In this document: in pieces, positions 1-9,095 of the stretch
How the letters are laid out: the number at the start of each line of letters is the position of its first letter
How positions within the stretch are numbered: position 1 is the stretch's first letter
Source of the DNA: Myxococcaceae bacterium
Lineage (GTDB): Bacteria; Myxococcota; UBA727; JABDBI01
Direction of reading: 5' to 3'
Assembly: GCA_016000045.1 (NCBI GenBank)
Contig: JAECQY010000001.1
Location: 62,001 to 126,000 of the forward strand
Length of the DNA: 64,000 bases
Notes under the pieces: generated by a model
Told to the model about the DNA's origin: nothing
Seen by the model: only the letters and a program-made list of their open reading frames with translations
Databases searched by the model: none
Translations under genes and position numbers: made by a program

Positions 1-1
1 T

Positions 2-803
2 TGCCGATTGGTTTCTAAGGTGTATCTACAGGGGCAGCGTTCTAAATGGAGTCGTAACGAAACCAATTTAGTTGCTAAAGTCGGCTATCTTGCCCTGTTG
101 CCAAATGGTACGGCAGCCCCTTCATCGGCACCTACCCCTTCGCCAATCCCAGCGCCTTCGGAGTGGGCGATGTGGAATGCTTCCACCGGTGTTTATCAAG
201 ACACGGCCAGCGAGTCCGTTCGTTTTAACTCAGCCAATGGCGTGGTGGTTGATTCGTACACCGGACTTCAATGGCAGGCGATGGGAAGTGCGGGCACCTA
301 TTTCTGGGATGCTTCGGCAGGCGCAGGTTCTGCTCAAGCTTACTGCATGAGCCAAACAACGGGTAATTATGACGATTGGAGACTGCCAACGAGTGAAGAG
401 CTGATGACCTTGGTAGACTATACCATTGCTTCTTCTCCCATGATTGATACCGCTGTTTTCTCGAATACACAGTTTTTTTACTGGACTTCAACGGTTTACG
501 AAGCGAAGCCTGGTTTCGCGCTGAGTTGGTGATTGAAAAGCAGGGCGATGGATCTTGGCGTCTTCCCAGCGTGAAAGAGCTACGCACGTTGGTCGATGTA
601 ACGACTAGCAATCCCAGTATCGACATCTACGCATTTCCAAACACTCCAGCCAGTTGGTTTTGGTCATCGACTCAGATAGCGGGTGGCGTTAATGCTTGGT
701 TCGTTTATTTCCACGATGGGCAGATCTTCTCACCTTCGATATGAGCTTTTCTAACTTTGTTCGTTGTGTGCGCAAGTACGAAACTCCGCATGAAATACTG
801 TGA
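2..803 (+). pseudogene. Broken secreted protein with PAN-like and DUF1566 domains (5' end outside window)
   Basis: The reading frame is open at the left edge, so the N-terminus lies outside the window. The first piece (2-532) has the tail of a PAN-like module (KVGYLALLPNG), a Pro/Ser/Ala linker, and a DUF1566 (Lcl_C, C-type-lectin-like) domain with TGLQWQ, DDWRLPTSEEL and YWTSTVY. Near 490-530 the frame shifts: WRLPSVKELRTLV and WFWSSTQ continue in another frame to 744. The family's closing motif NFVRCVR lies in a third frame and ends at 803. Two frameshifts, and probably a deletion between two DUF1566 units, make this a decaying gene. Sequencing error could mimic this. It resembles the minus-strand gene at 917-1582, so the pair may be diverged duplicates. 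Confidence 0.7.
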
Positions 804-916
804 CCCATAACTTGGCTCGAAAGAGGCCGGAAACAGTCCATATTTTGGAAATAATGCTCGACTAAGGCCTATCTCGATACCACAAAGGTCGAGAGTCAAA
901 ACGTTAAAGGCCGTCC

Positions 917-1582
917 TCAGCGCACACAACGGACACCGTAAGGAAGGCCAACGTCATCGAGGCCCATACTACCATCGTTGAAATTGACCAACCAGGCGTA
1001 CACAGAATTGGGCCCATCCGAAGTAGAGGACCAATACGCCCATGGTATGTAATTCCCGTTCAGCACACGAAGCTGCTGATAGAGCTCAAACAACTCCCAG
1101 ATGCTCGGCAAGCGCCAATCTTGCCCCAAGCTCGAGCAATAGGATTCTGCTGCAGGCTGATCTAAAGCAGATACGTTTTCCCCACACTGCCAGGTCAATG
1201 CAGCAACACTTTGCGGTGGAAGTTGACCTGGGGATGGATCTACATCCGTTGCCGCCACAGTGTTGCAAGTCTGGCCAGGAAAGAGCAGCGCTGTATGGCC
1301 GGCTTTACTGGTGAAATTTGTCGAATTATACAAGGTGCATGCACCAGAAGAATTATACACAGCAGCAAGACACTGTGTATTTTCAGCGCACCAATCACAA
1401 CAGTAGGCTGCTGAGCCTGTCTGGATCGCTGGATAGATTCCTTCCCCTAAAACAGACATATTATTGGTCTGAGAACAGGTAGCATTGCTATTCGCCAAGA
1501 TGGAACGCTCAGCTCCAACGCTAAGAGGGAAAACTGAAAAAATGAAGAAGACTTGCAGGACAAAAGAAAAGCATTTACTCAT
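917..1582 (-). CDS. Secreted PAN/apple-like plus DUF1566 (Lcl_C) protein
   Basis: A 221-residue protein with a clear Sec signal peptide (about 1-24, cut after VGA). Residues about 35-105 are cysteine-rich (YCCDWCAENTQC, GACTLYN) and resemble a PAN/apple module, which usually binds protein or carbohydrate. The C-terminal 95 residues form a DUF1566 domain with DWRLPSIWELFELY, YWSST, AWLVNFNDGS and the closing YGVRCVR. DUF1566 has a C-type-lectin-like fold and is common in surface proteins. The role is probably extracellular binding; no enzyme motif is visible. It is transcribed away from the ABC1 kinase gene, with a 229-base AT-rich divergent promoter region (1583-1811). Confidence 0.8.
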   Translation of the reverse strand: MSKCFSFVLQVFFIFSVFPLSVGAERSILANSNATCSQTNNMSVLGEGIYPAIQTGSAAYCCDWCAENTQCLAAVYNSSGACTLYNSTNFTSKAGHTALLFPGQTCNTVAATDVDPSPGQLPPQSVAALTWQCGENVSALDQPAAESYCSSLGQDWRLPSIWELFELYQQLRVLNGNYIPWAYWSSTSDGPNSVYAWLVNFNDGSMGLDDVGLPYGVRCVR

Positions 1583-1811
1583 CGTAACTCCTAATTCAGT
1601 GCGTCGCCAATCGACTTAATGGCCTAGATAGTCCTGTACTCCCAGAATTGCAACATCTTTGATCTCTTCGCTCAAGCAAGATTAGGATAAATGCATTTTT
1701 GCAATAAGATAAAACTTTTATTTTACTGAAAAACAGAAATCACATCGACCAATTTCAATCAACCCAAACAAGAATCGATTGTTATAGAGACAAGATTATG
1801 ATACAGACTCA

Positions 1812-4166
1812 ATGATGCGGCTTTTTCTCGCGCTGTTAATCGTAATCTTAGGTAACGGCTGCGGCACGCATCCGGCCAGTCAGACTCTTGAACAACAACG
1901 CAAGGCTGTGAAGCTGTTCTTTGCCGATACCCTGGACCCAGATCCTGCAGATACACACTCTGAACTTCCGTTCAAGGACGCTTGTTTCAAACATTTGGAG
2001 GCGCTTTATTTCATCATCAATTCGGAAGACGCGCTCAACGGTCTTCCAGAGGAATTGATCGCACGGATCCCGCCTCATTTCCAAGAGCTGAAAAAACAAT
2101 CTTTAGAAACCATTTTTAAAGCGCTGGTCAAACAAGACGATGATTTCTATCGTTCCCACCAAAAAGCAATTCTTTCTGCTGTCGAAGAAATTCAGATGGA
2201 ATTCGACGCGTTAAAAAATATCCAAGTACCGAAACTAGGGATCGCGTGGACAGAATTTTTTACTCGTGTCTTAGCCAACTATTTCCCTTCCCTCCCTTTG
2301 GAAGATAAAACACGTTTGTTGGCTTTTTCTTTCAGGCAATTTGACCCTGAATTGGACTCGAGCCAGAATCTCCTGAACTGGATTTATGCTTCTGGACCCT
2401 TCTTTCAGAAATACTTGCAGTTGATGGCTGAATATCTCGAACCAGGAGATAATCTGGAACTCAAAAAATTTAAGTCTAACTTGATGCGCATTAAGGAGGG
2501 ATTGCCGTCAATTCATGATTTTTACCAGGAGCAATACTTAGCAGAACTTCGATCCAAAGGAGTTGATTTAGAAATTCTGAGGTCTTTGGGAGCAGCAAGC
2601 GTTGGAGAGGCCTACCTTGCCAGAGATCGCTCGACAGGCGCTCAGTTGGTGATTAAATTTCAAAGGCCAGGAATCCGTCAAATTGCCGAACGTGAACGGC
2701 TTTTCTTTGCCAAGCAGGCTCACTTACCCGCATTAAAGAAAAGCTTCGAGCAAATCGAACAGCAAATCCGTGAAGAACTGAATTACTTAATGGAACTGGA
2801 GAAAATCGAACAAGGAGCCCAAGCCTATGAAGGAGATGAAGAACACCCCATCCAAGTCGTTCGACCCATTCAGGGCTTCCCGCACACTCAAAACTATTTT
2901 GCCATGGAATTTATCGATGGAAAAACGTTTTTGAAGCTTGGCCATACGCACGCTGAGAAGCTGCTGAAGACCGTCCTGTGGAATCATCTGAGCTGGAAAT
3001 TCATGCATCATGCTCTCTGGGAACTGGATGAGAAAAAAGTTTTTTTTCACGGTGACTTGCACGATGGAAACATCATGGTGTTACAAGATGCTCGATTTCA
3101 GCTGAATGATCAAACTACCCAGGCTGAGATCGAAGCCGCTTATCTACGTGGATATATTCAATTGGTTTTGATTGATTTTGGCAATGCACACAAGCTGGAT
3201 CATGAAGCACGAAAAAGGCTCAAAGATACGTTCTTAAGCTGCACCAAACTTTCTCACTCCGCGCAGGAATTTCTCAGTGCCTATAATCGCAGTCTGCAGG
3301 GACAGAACCACCTGCTTGCTCAACTGGAACAAGACGCCTTCAAAGAAGAAAATCGCTCAAACCTGCAAGCTCATGAAAAACTCGGCATGGCGATGGACAC
3401 TCTCCTCGAAGAAGGCTTTGCCGTTGATGGGACCCTCATGGCTTTCTATCGAAGCCTTGGAATGCTTCTGAATATCCGTTCTGAGCTTCAGGAGGCTACC
3501 ACGCTTCACACCATCGCTCAGGAAGTCTATACGAAAGATCTCAATCAGCTGGTAGACGAAGCCAGCCCTGAGATGCTGAATTCATTGCTGAATGGGATCG
3601 TGCTCCGAGCTGAATCGGCAGATTGGGAAAGCGAGATTCTTGGCTCTTTCCTAAACAATCCCGCTTTTATACCCCAATGGTCTTTGTTTCGGAAAACCTG
3701 GGGCCAGCCGTCTGCCCCTGGCCTCAAGCAAGATTTGCTCTATCAAGCTTTGGATGATTTTATCCTAGAGTCCTTTTTGCCTCAAATATCGGATTTTCCG
3801 GGCTGGATACTCAAACAAGCCAAATCTTTAGCGGCTGCTTTGAGCGTCAGGCTTGGCTTCGCTTACTCCAACACTCCCGAACACACTCCTGCACCAGCAA
3901 CACCAAGCGCTGGCCAAAAGCTATTTCATCAAATCGTTTCCGGCCAATACACTCAGCAAGCTTTGTTTCTTTTAGAGAAACTCGATTGGTCCGAAGACAT
4001 TCTTTTGCCGATTTATCAGCTCGCCAATGGGAATGCGCTGGTCCAAACCCTGGCTCTGTTCGAACTGACCTGGCTAAGCCCTCGCCCCCTCAAGTGGCTC
4101 TTGATCAAACACCTGACCGGCTTGGATGAAAACTCGTTCCGCTTCGCCCTGCCAACTGTTTGGTAA
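1812..4166 (+). CDS. ABC1/AarF (UbiB-like) atypical kinase with lipoprotein signal
   Basis: A 784-residue protein. It starts with a hydrophobic signal ending in a lipobox-like site (LGNGC, Cys17), so it may be an anchored lipoprotein. The middle is an ABC1-type kinase-like fold: Ala-rich nucleotide loop LGAASVGEAYLARD (259-272), Lys282 in VIKFQRPG, MEFIDGKTF (365-373), catalytic-loop HGDLHDGNIM (413-422) and DFGNAHK (455-461). UbiB/AarF relatives act in quinone metabolism or lipid homeostasis and are normally cytoplasmic-facing. The usual KxGQ motif is not evident here, and a helical C-terminal region of about 300 residues is unassigned. The 3' end overlaps recF, which is convergent, by 93 bases. 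Substrate unknown. Confidence 0.75.
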   Translation: MMRLFLALLIVILGNGCGTHPASQTLEQQRKAVKLFFADTLDPDPADTHSELPFKDACFKHLEALYFIINSEDALNGLPEELIARIPPHFQELKKQSLETIFKALVKQDDDFYRSHQKAILSAVEEIQMEFDALKNIQVPKLGIAWTEFFTRVLANYFPSLPLEDKTRLLAFSFRQFDPELDSSQNLLNWIYASGPFFQKYLQLMAEYLEPGDNLELKKFKSNLMRIKEGLPSIHDFYQEQYLAELRSKGVDLEILRSLGAASVGEAYLARDRSTGAQLVIKFQRPGIRQIAERERLFFAKQAHLPALKKSFEQIEQQIREELNYLMELEKIEQGAQAYEGDEEHPIQVVRPIQGFPHTQNYFAMEFIDGKTFLKLGHTHAEKLLKTVLWNHLSWKFMHHALWELDEKKVFFHGDLHDGNIMVLQDARFQLNDQTTQAEIEAAYLRGYIQLVLIDFGNAHKLDHEARKRLKDTFLSCTKLSHSAQEFLSAYNRSLQGQNHLLAQLEQDAFKEENRSNLQAHEKLGMAMDTLLEEGFAVDGTLMAFYRSLGMLLNIRSELQEATTLHTIAQEVYTKDLNQLVDEASPEMLNSLLNGIVLRAESADWESEILGSFLNNPAFIPQWSLFRKTWGQPSAPGLKQDLLYQALDDFILESFLPQISDFPGWILKQAKSLAAALSVRLGFAYSNTPEHTPAPATPSAGQKLFHQIVSGQYTQQALFLLEKLDWSEDILLPIYQLANGNALVQTLALFELTWLSPRPLKWLLIKHLTGLDENSFRFALPTVW

Positions 4167-5171
4167 CAAATCGGCGTGAGTGGTGGTTAGAAAAGTCTGG
4201 GCTTGAACTTTTTCAATCGTGGAAAATAAGCGATTGGCGTTATCCTGATCCAATTCCCCGACCACATCATCCAAAAGCAAAATCGGGGTAGTTCCTCGAT
4301 TGGCTAGGACACAACCCAATTGAGCCATTTTGAACGCCAAAATCATCATACGTGCCTGACCTCGAGAAGCTGAGAATCTCGACGGGCTACCGTTCATAAA
4401 AATGTCTAAATCATCGAGATGAGGACCCAAAATCGTCGTCTTTCTGGCTCGCTCTTCCAAACGCCTTGCCAACAGCGCATCGTACAGTTTGCCCTGGCTC
4501 GAAGGCTCGTATTTCAACTCAATCTTCAAGAATCCGCCCGAAAGAACCTGTATCGAATCCTGGTAAAAAGGGCCCAGTATCTGAAGCGTTTCATGCCGTA
4601 TTTTTTCCAATTCCAAAGCGTAGTCCGACAACACGCGCGTAAAGGATTCGAGTTCCAGCCAATCCACAATAGGCGCTTTCAGTAGGCGATTTCTTTGCAG
4701 CAAGGCCTTTTCATACTGTCGATAATAACGAAGGTAGTTCGGAAACAAGCTTACACAGACTTGATCGAGCAATTTTCTTCGAGTCGAAGCACCCCCAAAG
4801 ATAGCCCCCAAATCTTCCGGAACAAAAGCAATCAACGCAATTCGTTCTCGAAGCTTCAAAGAATCCCGCACGCTCTTTTTGTCCACCCAAACTTGTTTCC
4901 CATCGCAATCCAGGGTCATTGCAACATCCATTGGAGTATCAACAGCCAGTCGAGCTTCAAGCCTGGATGCTGGTTGGCCTTGTTGAATAAGCTCTTCGTT
5001 GGAGCGAATCGCTCGCATGGGCTTGCCTTGACATAGCAACGCAATGGCATCCAAAAGATTCGTTTTTCCCTGCCCGTTTTTTCCTAAAACAAGATTCAAG
5101 AAAGCACCAGGATTCCACTCTAGCAAGCCGATATTTCGAAATGAACGGATTTTAAGAGATTGAATTTTCAC
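4074..5171 (-). CDS. recF: DNA replication and repair protein RecF
   Basis: RecF is an SMC-like ATPase that loads RecA at gapped DNA. The protein shows N-terminal IKSFRN-type strand (SLKIRSFRNI), Walker A GKNGQGKTNLL, the signature SASRGQARMMILAFKMAQ and Walker B PILLLDDVVGELD, with the expected length of about 365 residues. The GTG at 5171 (MKIQSLKIRSF) matches the usual RecF start; an ATG at 5189 would add six residues. The start overlaps the end of the helical-repeat gene upstream by 20 bases, so the two are probably co-transcribed. It lies near dnaN but not next to it, unlike the classical dnaA-dnaN-recF order. Confidence 0.93.
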   Translation of the reverse strand: MKIQSLKIRSFRNIGLLEWNPGAFLNLVLGKNGQGKTNLLDAIALLCQGKPMRAIRSNEELIQQGQPASRLEARLAVDTPMDVAMTLDCDGKQVWVDKKSVRDSLKLRERIALIAFVPEDLGAIFGGASTRRKLLDQVCVSLFPNYLRYYRQYEKALLQRNRLLKAPIVDWLELESFTRVLSDYALELEKIRHETLQILGPFYQDSIQVLSGGFLKIELKYEPSSQGKLYDALLARRLEERARKTTILGPHLDDLDIFMNGSPSRFSASRGQARMMILAFKMAQLGCVLANRGTTPILLLDDVVGELDQDNANRLFSTIEKVQAQTFLTTTHADLLPNSWQGEAERVFIQAGQVFDQEPLEGARA

Positions 5172-5676
5172 GTTCTGCCATCGCAGCATCTAATCTCAAC
5201 TGATAGTCTGCTTTAAGCTTTCGATCAGACTCTTCGTTGACAAGATCGCGAAGGACCATGATACGCTTTTCGTTCATATTGGCAACGGCTGGCTTTGAAT
5301 TTCCATTTTCTTGCATAAAAGTGACAAGATAGTCCAGAGCCAGCGCCTGAATACTGGGATTCGACTCTTCTGAGACAACACGGTTTAACATGGAAATCGC
5401 ACTCTCAGCTTGCTGTCGCGCCAGCAAGGTAAACGCATAACTGATTCGGGCCTGTGATCGAGTTTCGCTTTTGAGGGTACAAGCCGCAATTTTGGATAGA
5501 ATTTGGGTCGCTCCTTCCAAATCGTGTTCCTGGTGAAGCATGTAGAGTGCTAAACGATAGAGAGCTCGTATCGAGCTCTCGGATTCACGCGATAAGAGCA
5601 AGATTGCTTTTTTAGCCTGCTCTACTTCGCCGAGTGCTTTGTTGAAATTTTCTAATAAAATCTCTGCATCTGCCAT
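5152..5676 (-). CDS. Small helical (TPR-like) hypothetical protein
   Basis: A 174-residue protein with no signal peptide. It is made of repeating amphipathic helices rich in Ala, Leu and Glu (for example ALYRLALYMLHQEHDLEGAT and ARISYAFTLLARQQAESAI), which read like three or four degenerate TPR units. TPR proteins act as scaffolds. It precedes recF on the same strand, overlapping its start by 20 bases, so translational coupling is likely. No catalytic motif is visible and I do not recognise the family. Confidence 0.6.
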   Translation of the reverse strand: MADAEILLENFNKALGEVEQAKKAILLLSRESESSIRALYRLALYMLHQEHDLEGATQILSKIAACTLKSETRSQARISYAFTLLARQQAESAISMLNRVVSEESNPSIQALALDYLVTFMQENGNSKPAVANMNEKRIMVLRDLVNEESDRKLKADYQLRLDAAMAERENSIS

Positions 5677-5708
5677 GGACTATCTATGGCATCCTCTGGG
5701 TTGAGAAA

Positions 5709-6557
5709 TCAAGCTCTGCTTCTTCTTTTGCATCCAAAACCAAAGATTCCGAGAACCAAAATGGCCAACAAGATACCCATTCCAGGCGTGCCAGTCGCGC
5801 TATTTTTACAACTTGGAATGGTGCTGGGGTCAATCTCACAGCTCAGCTTCTTCCCCAAAAATCCTGGAATTTGCACACAAATTCCGATGCTGATCAGGCC
5901 CCCTTGAAACGTAATGTCGCACTGAGCTCCCGCAGCCGATCCATCACACGATTCAATCAGCGCTTGGTTATAGCTTGCCAGATCTTTCACCACGATTTTT
6001 TCACTTGTGTCGGTGGAATCTACCTCACAGCTCCGCATCTCTGCAGACCCATCGCAGGCTTCAGCCATCGTTTGCTGAGCGCTTGAGAGATCGTTCATCG
6101 CGACTCCTTCGTTCGCGTGAACAGAACCCGTGTAACAACTTAGCTTTCCTTCGGCATATCTTGGAATCTGCTTACAGATGCCTTCATCGATCAAGCCTCC
6201 TTGAAACCTTAAGTTACACGCATCTCCCGCTATCGCTCCATCGCACGATTCGATCAGCGCCTGCCTATAGCTGACGAGATCTTTCACCACGGTTTTCTCA
6301 CCTGCGTAGGTGATATGAATTCGACAGCTTAACCTTCCTTCGGCATGCTCCTCAGTCTGCTCACAAATACCCACACTGTTCGAGCCTCCCTGAAAGGTCA
6401 CCCGACACTCATCTCCTGCTGCCGCCCCATCGCAGGATTCAAGTACCGCTTGTCCATAACTTAGCAGATCCTTCACCCTAGTTCGTTCATTGGCGTAAAC
6501 CCAAGTACTGACCAAAGCCAATAGACCCAGGACGGCTGTTTGTTTTAATCGATTCAT
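5709..6557 (-). CDS. Secreted four-repeat cysteine protein with C-terminal membrane/arginine sorting tail
   Basis: A 282-residue protein. The start at 6557 is set by an AAGGAG ribosome site four bases upstream. A signal peptide (about 1-23, ending WVYA) is followed by four tandem units of about 57 residues. Each has VKDLxSYxQAxxESCDG, a second Cys, FQGG, xGIC and LSC; unit 3 is shortened. Four Cys per unit suggest disulfides. The C-terminus has a short Thr/Gly/Pro linker, the hydrophobic segment ILLAILVLGIFGFGCKRR and a basic tail. This tripartite layout resembles MYXO-CTERM-like or GlyGly-CTERM-like sorting signals that are cut by dedicated proteases and leave the protein on the surface. Function unknown. 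Confidence 0.75.
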   Translation of the reverse strand: MNRLKQTAVLGLLALVSTWVYANERTRVKDLLSYGQAVLESCDGAAAGDECRVTFQGGSNSVGICEQTEEHAEGRLSCRIHITYAGEKTVVKDLVSYRQALIESCDGAIAGDACNLRFQGGLIDEGICKQIPRYAEGKLSCYTGSVHANEGVAMNDLSSAQQTMAEACDGSAEMRSCEVDSTDTSEKIVVKDLASYNQALIESCDGSAAGAQCDITFQGGLISIGICVQIPGFLGKKLSCEIDPSTIPSCKNSATGTPGMGILLAILVLGIFGFGCKRRSRA

Positions 6558-6650
6558 ACGACTCCTTATGAAGAGTTTAGACACCAAGGCCACGCTTTGG
6601 CGCATGAAGCACCCAAGCCAGCCTATCTGTACACCCGATCAATGGCCCGG

Positions 6651-8242
6651 TTAGTGCCCTTTGCATGCATACAAACTGCTCACCCGTTTGCCATCGAACG
6701 CAATCGAATAACCATTAATCTGCCTACAGCCATGGGTTTGCAAGTCTTGATAGTAGGCTTTTTGTTCTATTTGCTGCAAACCTACTTCAACTTTTGGGCC
6801 CATTTTCACTTCGATCACAATTCCGGGATCTTGGTGAGGTTCGCTGGGATATAAGGCCAAATCATAGCGTCCATATCCACTTTCTCGGTTCGACCTCACC
6901 GTGTAACGTCCTCTGAGACCTAAGGTGATGCCTAGCAAAAACCCATGATAAAAAGATTCTTGCTTGCGTTCGGTCACATCCTGAAAACTCATTGTTTCTA
7001 AAATCAGCTTCTGTAGTTTGTTTTGGAGCTCTAGAGCATTGCCTAAAATCAGATCTTCCAACAAAGCTGGCATAAACGAATCGCCCTGTTTTCCTCCAAA
7101 CCAAGTCAGAAGAATTTTTTTGAAAAAGTGGCGTACTTCCAAATTAGGAAGAGTCATTTTTCTATCAATATCTAAGGTCAAGTAGCCAGAAATAAACAAT
7201 AGATTCCAGAAAGAAGAAGGGTTTTCTTTCAGATTGTCCATGACCGTGTAGGGCTCTATCTCAATGTTTAAGCTTCTGCTCTCGATCAACCTACGAGCAT
7301 CTTTCAATTTATCCGCGGTCAAACATTCCCTAATTAAATCGTTTGAAGAGGTATTGATCCAGTAGGGTTCTAGTTTGTACTGGTTACTGAGAAAATGCAG
7401 AATGGACCAGGGATTGTAAATGGTCAGCCCATCTCCAAAACGATAGCCATTATACCAAGACTTGAGGTCTGATACATGTTCTTGTGGGCATATCGCCTCA
7501 ACTTCGGATTCTGTAAAACCAAAATACTGCGCGTATTGATTGCGGGTAATGTCATAAGTCTGAATGTTGTTGAGGTCTGAGAAAAGGCTTTCTTTGCTAA
7601 TGCGCGTAATACCTGTCATGACGCCTTTATAGAGAGAGGGATTACTTTTTAAAACTTCACCTAAAAAGCCTTTAAACAGGGCAATGGCCTTTGGAAAGAA
7701 TCCATTGAGATAAGCCTGTTGCAAAGGTGTGTCATATTCGTCAATCAGGACCCAAACTTTTTGCCCATGGTGCTTCTCAAGTGCTTCCGTGAGATAGCGA
7801 AACGAGTTCTTGAGTAGTTCATCTGAGAAATCCGTTTCAAAATAAGGGGCGATTGTTTGTCGATCCAACCCATCTAACTTTTCGGAATGGCGCAAATAAG
7901 CATACTGTCGGTAACAATCTCGAATGCAGATTTTCAAGGAACTTAACAAGTTTTCGTAATTATCTGCTTTAAGTCCTTTAAAACCAACAAAAATAACCGG
8001 AAACTTTCCCTGCCAGCCTTCTAAAATATCTTGATGCTGACTAATGGCTAAATCTTCAAGAGCATGGAAAGGTTCAAAGATTTTCCAAAGCGTCTAGGCC
8101 TTGGTAAGAGGATAATTTCAGAACCATCGTCAATAAGATCTTTGATCAATAAAGATTTATCACAATAGAAATTGTGCCTCCCTTTCGAATCAACCAAGGT
8201 TCTTAGTTTTTTAAAGTCATCTAAACCAATCGCGAAGCGCAT
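6651..8242 (-). pseudogene. Broken AAA-ATPase-like / PD-(D/E)XK nuclease gene
   Basis: The family (Pfam AAA-ATPase_like plus PDDEXK_9) combines an N-terminal P-loop ATPase with a C-terminal nuclease-like domain. The 5' piece (8242-8048) has the RPRRFGKSLN Walker A and stops after NLSML. The rest continues in another frame from about 8080 (ALEDLAISQHQ) to 6651, with Walker B VWVLIDEYDTPL, the family motif WYNGYRFGDGLTIYNPWS and nuclease residues in GRYDLALYP and GIVIEVKMG. About 20 residues expected after NLSML are missing, so a small deletion shifted the frame. The long downstream frame could still yield an ATPase fragment without Walker A. No signal peptide, unlike the relative at 20770-22863. 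Confidence 0.8.
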
Positions 8243-8282
8243 AGCGTTTGAAGTATCTCATAACTTAGGATCTCAATCAAGC

Positions 8283-8335
8283 TCGTGTCCGGATTCAAGA
8301 CATTTGAGACTGGAAAGGGCTCACTTGGATACCTA
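8283..8335 (+). repeat. Dispersed repeat, copy 1 (partner at 63310-63362)
   Basis: About 52 bases matching 63310-63362 with only a few differences, beginning GTGTCCGG and ending in CACTTGGAT followed by CCTAA. Both copies sit beside debris of the AAA-ATPase-like family, which suggests that the repeat travelled with it. Confidence 0.7.
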
Positions 8336-8494
8336 ACGATCTTCCATGAGATCGACACTGCGCATCCTGTCCCCTTAGAGATTTTGAAGATGAACGATGA
8401 GCAACGGATGGGAGCGGATAAGTCTTTTATTTCCCAAATAACAGGGCTATCTTTTGAGCGGATTGAGCAGTTGGAAAAAGAAATGCGTTCTTAA
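8285..8494 (+). pseudogene. Possible remnant of a nuclease/transposase-type gene
   Basis: A 69-codon frame. Its first 50 bases are a dispersed repeat also found at 63310-63362. The C-terminal part (SFISQITGLSFERIEQLEKE) resembles the tail of Rpn/PD-(D/E)XK transposase-like proteins, which end with a helix-turn-helix-like segment of this kind. The remainder of such a protein is absent. It may be an untranslated relic or part of the repeat. Weak evidence. Confidence 0.25.
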
Positions 8495-8529
8495 AAAAGC
8501 CGATGATTTGTATTATCCCGGAAAATAAG

Positions 8530-9024
8530 ATGAAAAAGATTTTTTACTTGCCATTGATTGTGTTTGTTTCGATGTTTTCAAGTATTTTGGCTGCTAAAGT
8601 GATTCCAGACGCGGATCTTAACATCGACGCGCTGCCGCACTGCGCACCCACTCGTCTCTCGAATAACGATGCACCGCTAGAAGCAATCCTTCAAGAAATC
8701 GATCGTTTGCCCAAATATTATCTGAGTCAATTGATCGGTCTCTCAGAAGAGGAAGAACCTCCTTACCAAGCGCTTAGCAACCCTTCTCACTTCAAGAAGG
8801 AATTGGAAGCTTTTGCTTTTAAGATGATGCAAATTGCAGATGAAGATGATGCTTGCGACAGAGTCGGTATTTTATATGTCGCACGTTTTCATTGGTATTT
8901 TTGCCCGAGCCAAAGCGCTTATAACAATCTCGGTCCAGAATCCCAAAAAGTCGTTAAATCTTTTTTACTGTGGAACGAGAATGTGATGCAAAAAGCGAGA
9001 AATGTCTCCGGTTGCCAATTTTAA
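8530..9024 (+). CDS. Secreted hypothetical protein
   Basis: A 164-residue protein beginning MKKIFYLPLIVFVSMFSS, a typical Sec signal peptide cut near ILAA. The mature part is acidic, with two Cys near CAPTRL and CDRVG and two more at FCPSQS and near the C-terminus (SGCQF). No known domain is recognised. The ATG at 8530 is preferred over one at 8503 because the signal peptide begins there. It is followed by a hairpin at 9028-9095 shared with the convergent ABC-F gene. Confidence 0.6.
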   Translation: MKKIFYLPLIVFVSMFSSILAAKVIPDADLNIDALPHCAPTRLSNNDAPLEAILQEIDRLPKYYLSQLIGLSEEEEPPYQALSNPSHFKKELEAFAFKMMQIADEDDACDRVGILYVARFHWYFCPSQSAYNNLGPESQKVVKSFLLWNENVMQKARNVSGCQF

Positions 9025-9095
9025 AAAAGAGCGATTCCGGTTTGAGATGATTTAGTACCCACAGTGTTTAAACCATTTCAAACCGGAACCGCTCT
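9023..9095 (-). terminator. Rho-independent terminator of the ABC-F operon
   Basis: Arms 9028-9045 and 9078-9095 pair over 17 of 18 bases (AGAGCGATTCCGGTTTGA against its complement) around a 32-base loop. On the minus strand the stem is followed by a run of six T (the A run at 9023-9028), so it should end the rplC-ABC-F transcript. The same arm sequence recurs near 28811-28831, so it may be a reused palindromic element. Confidence 0.7.
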
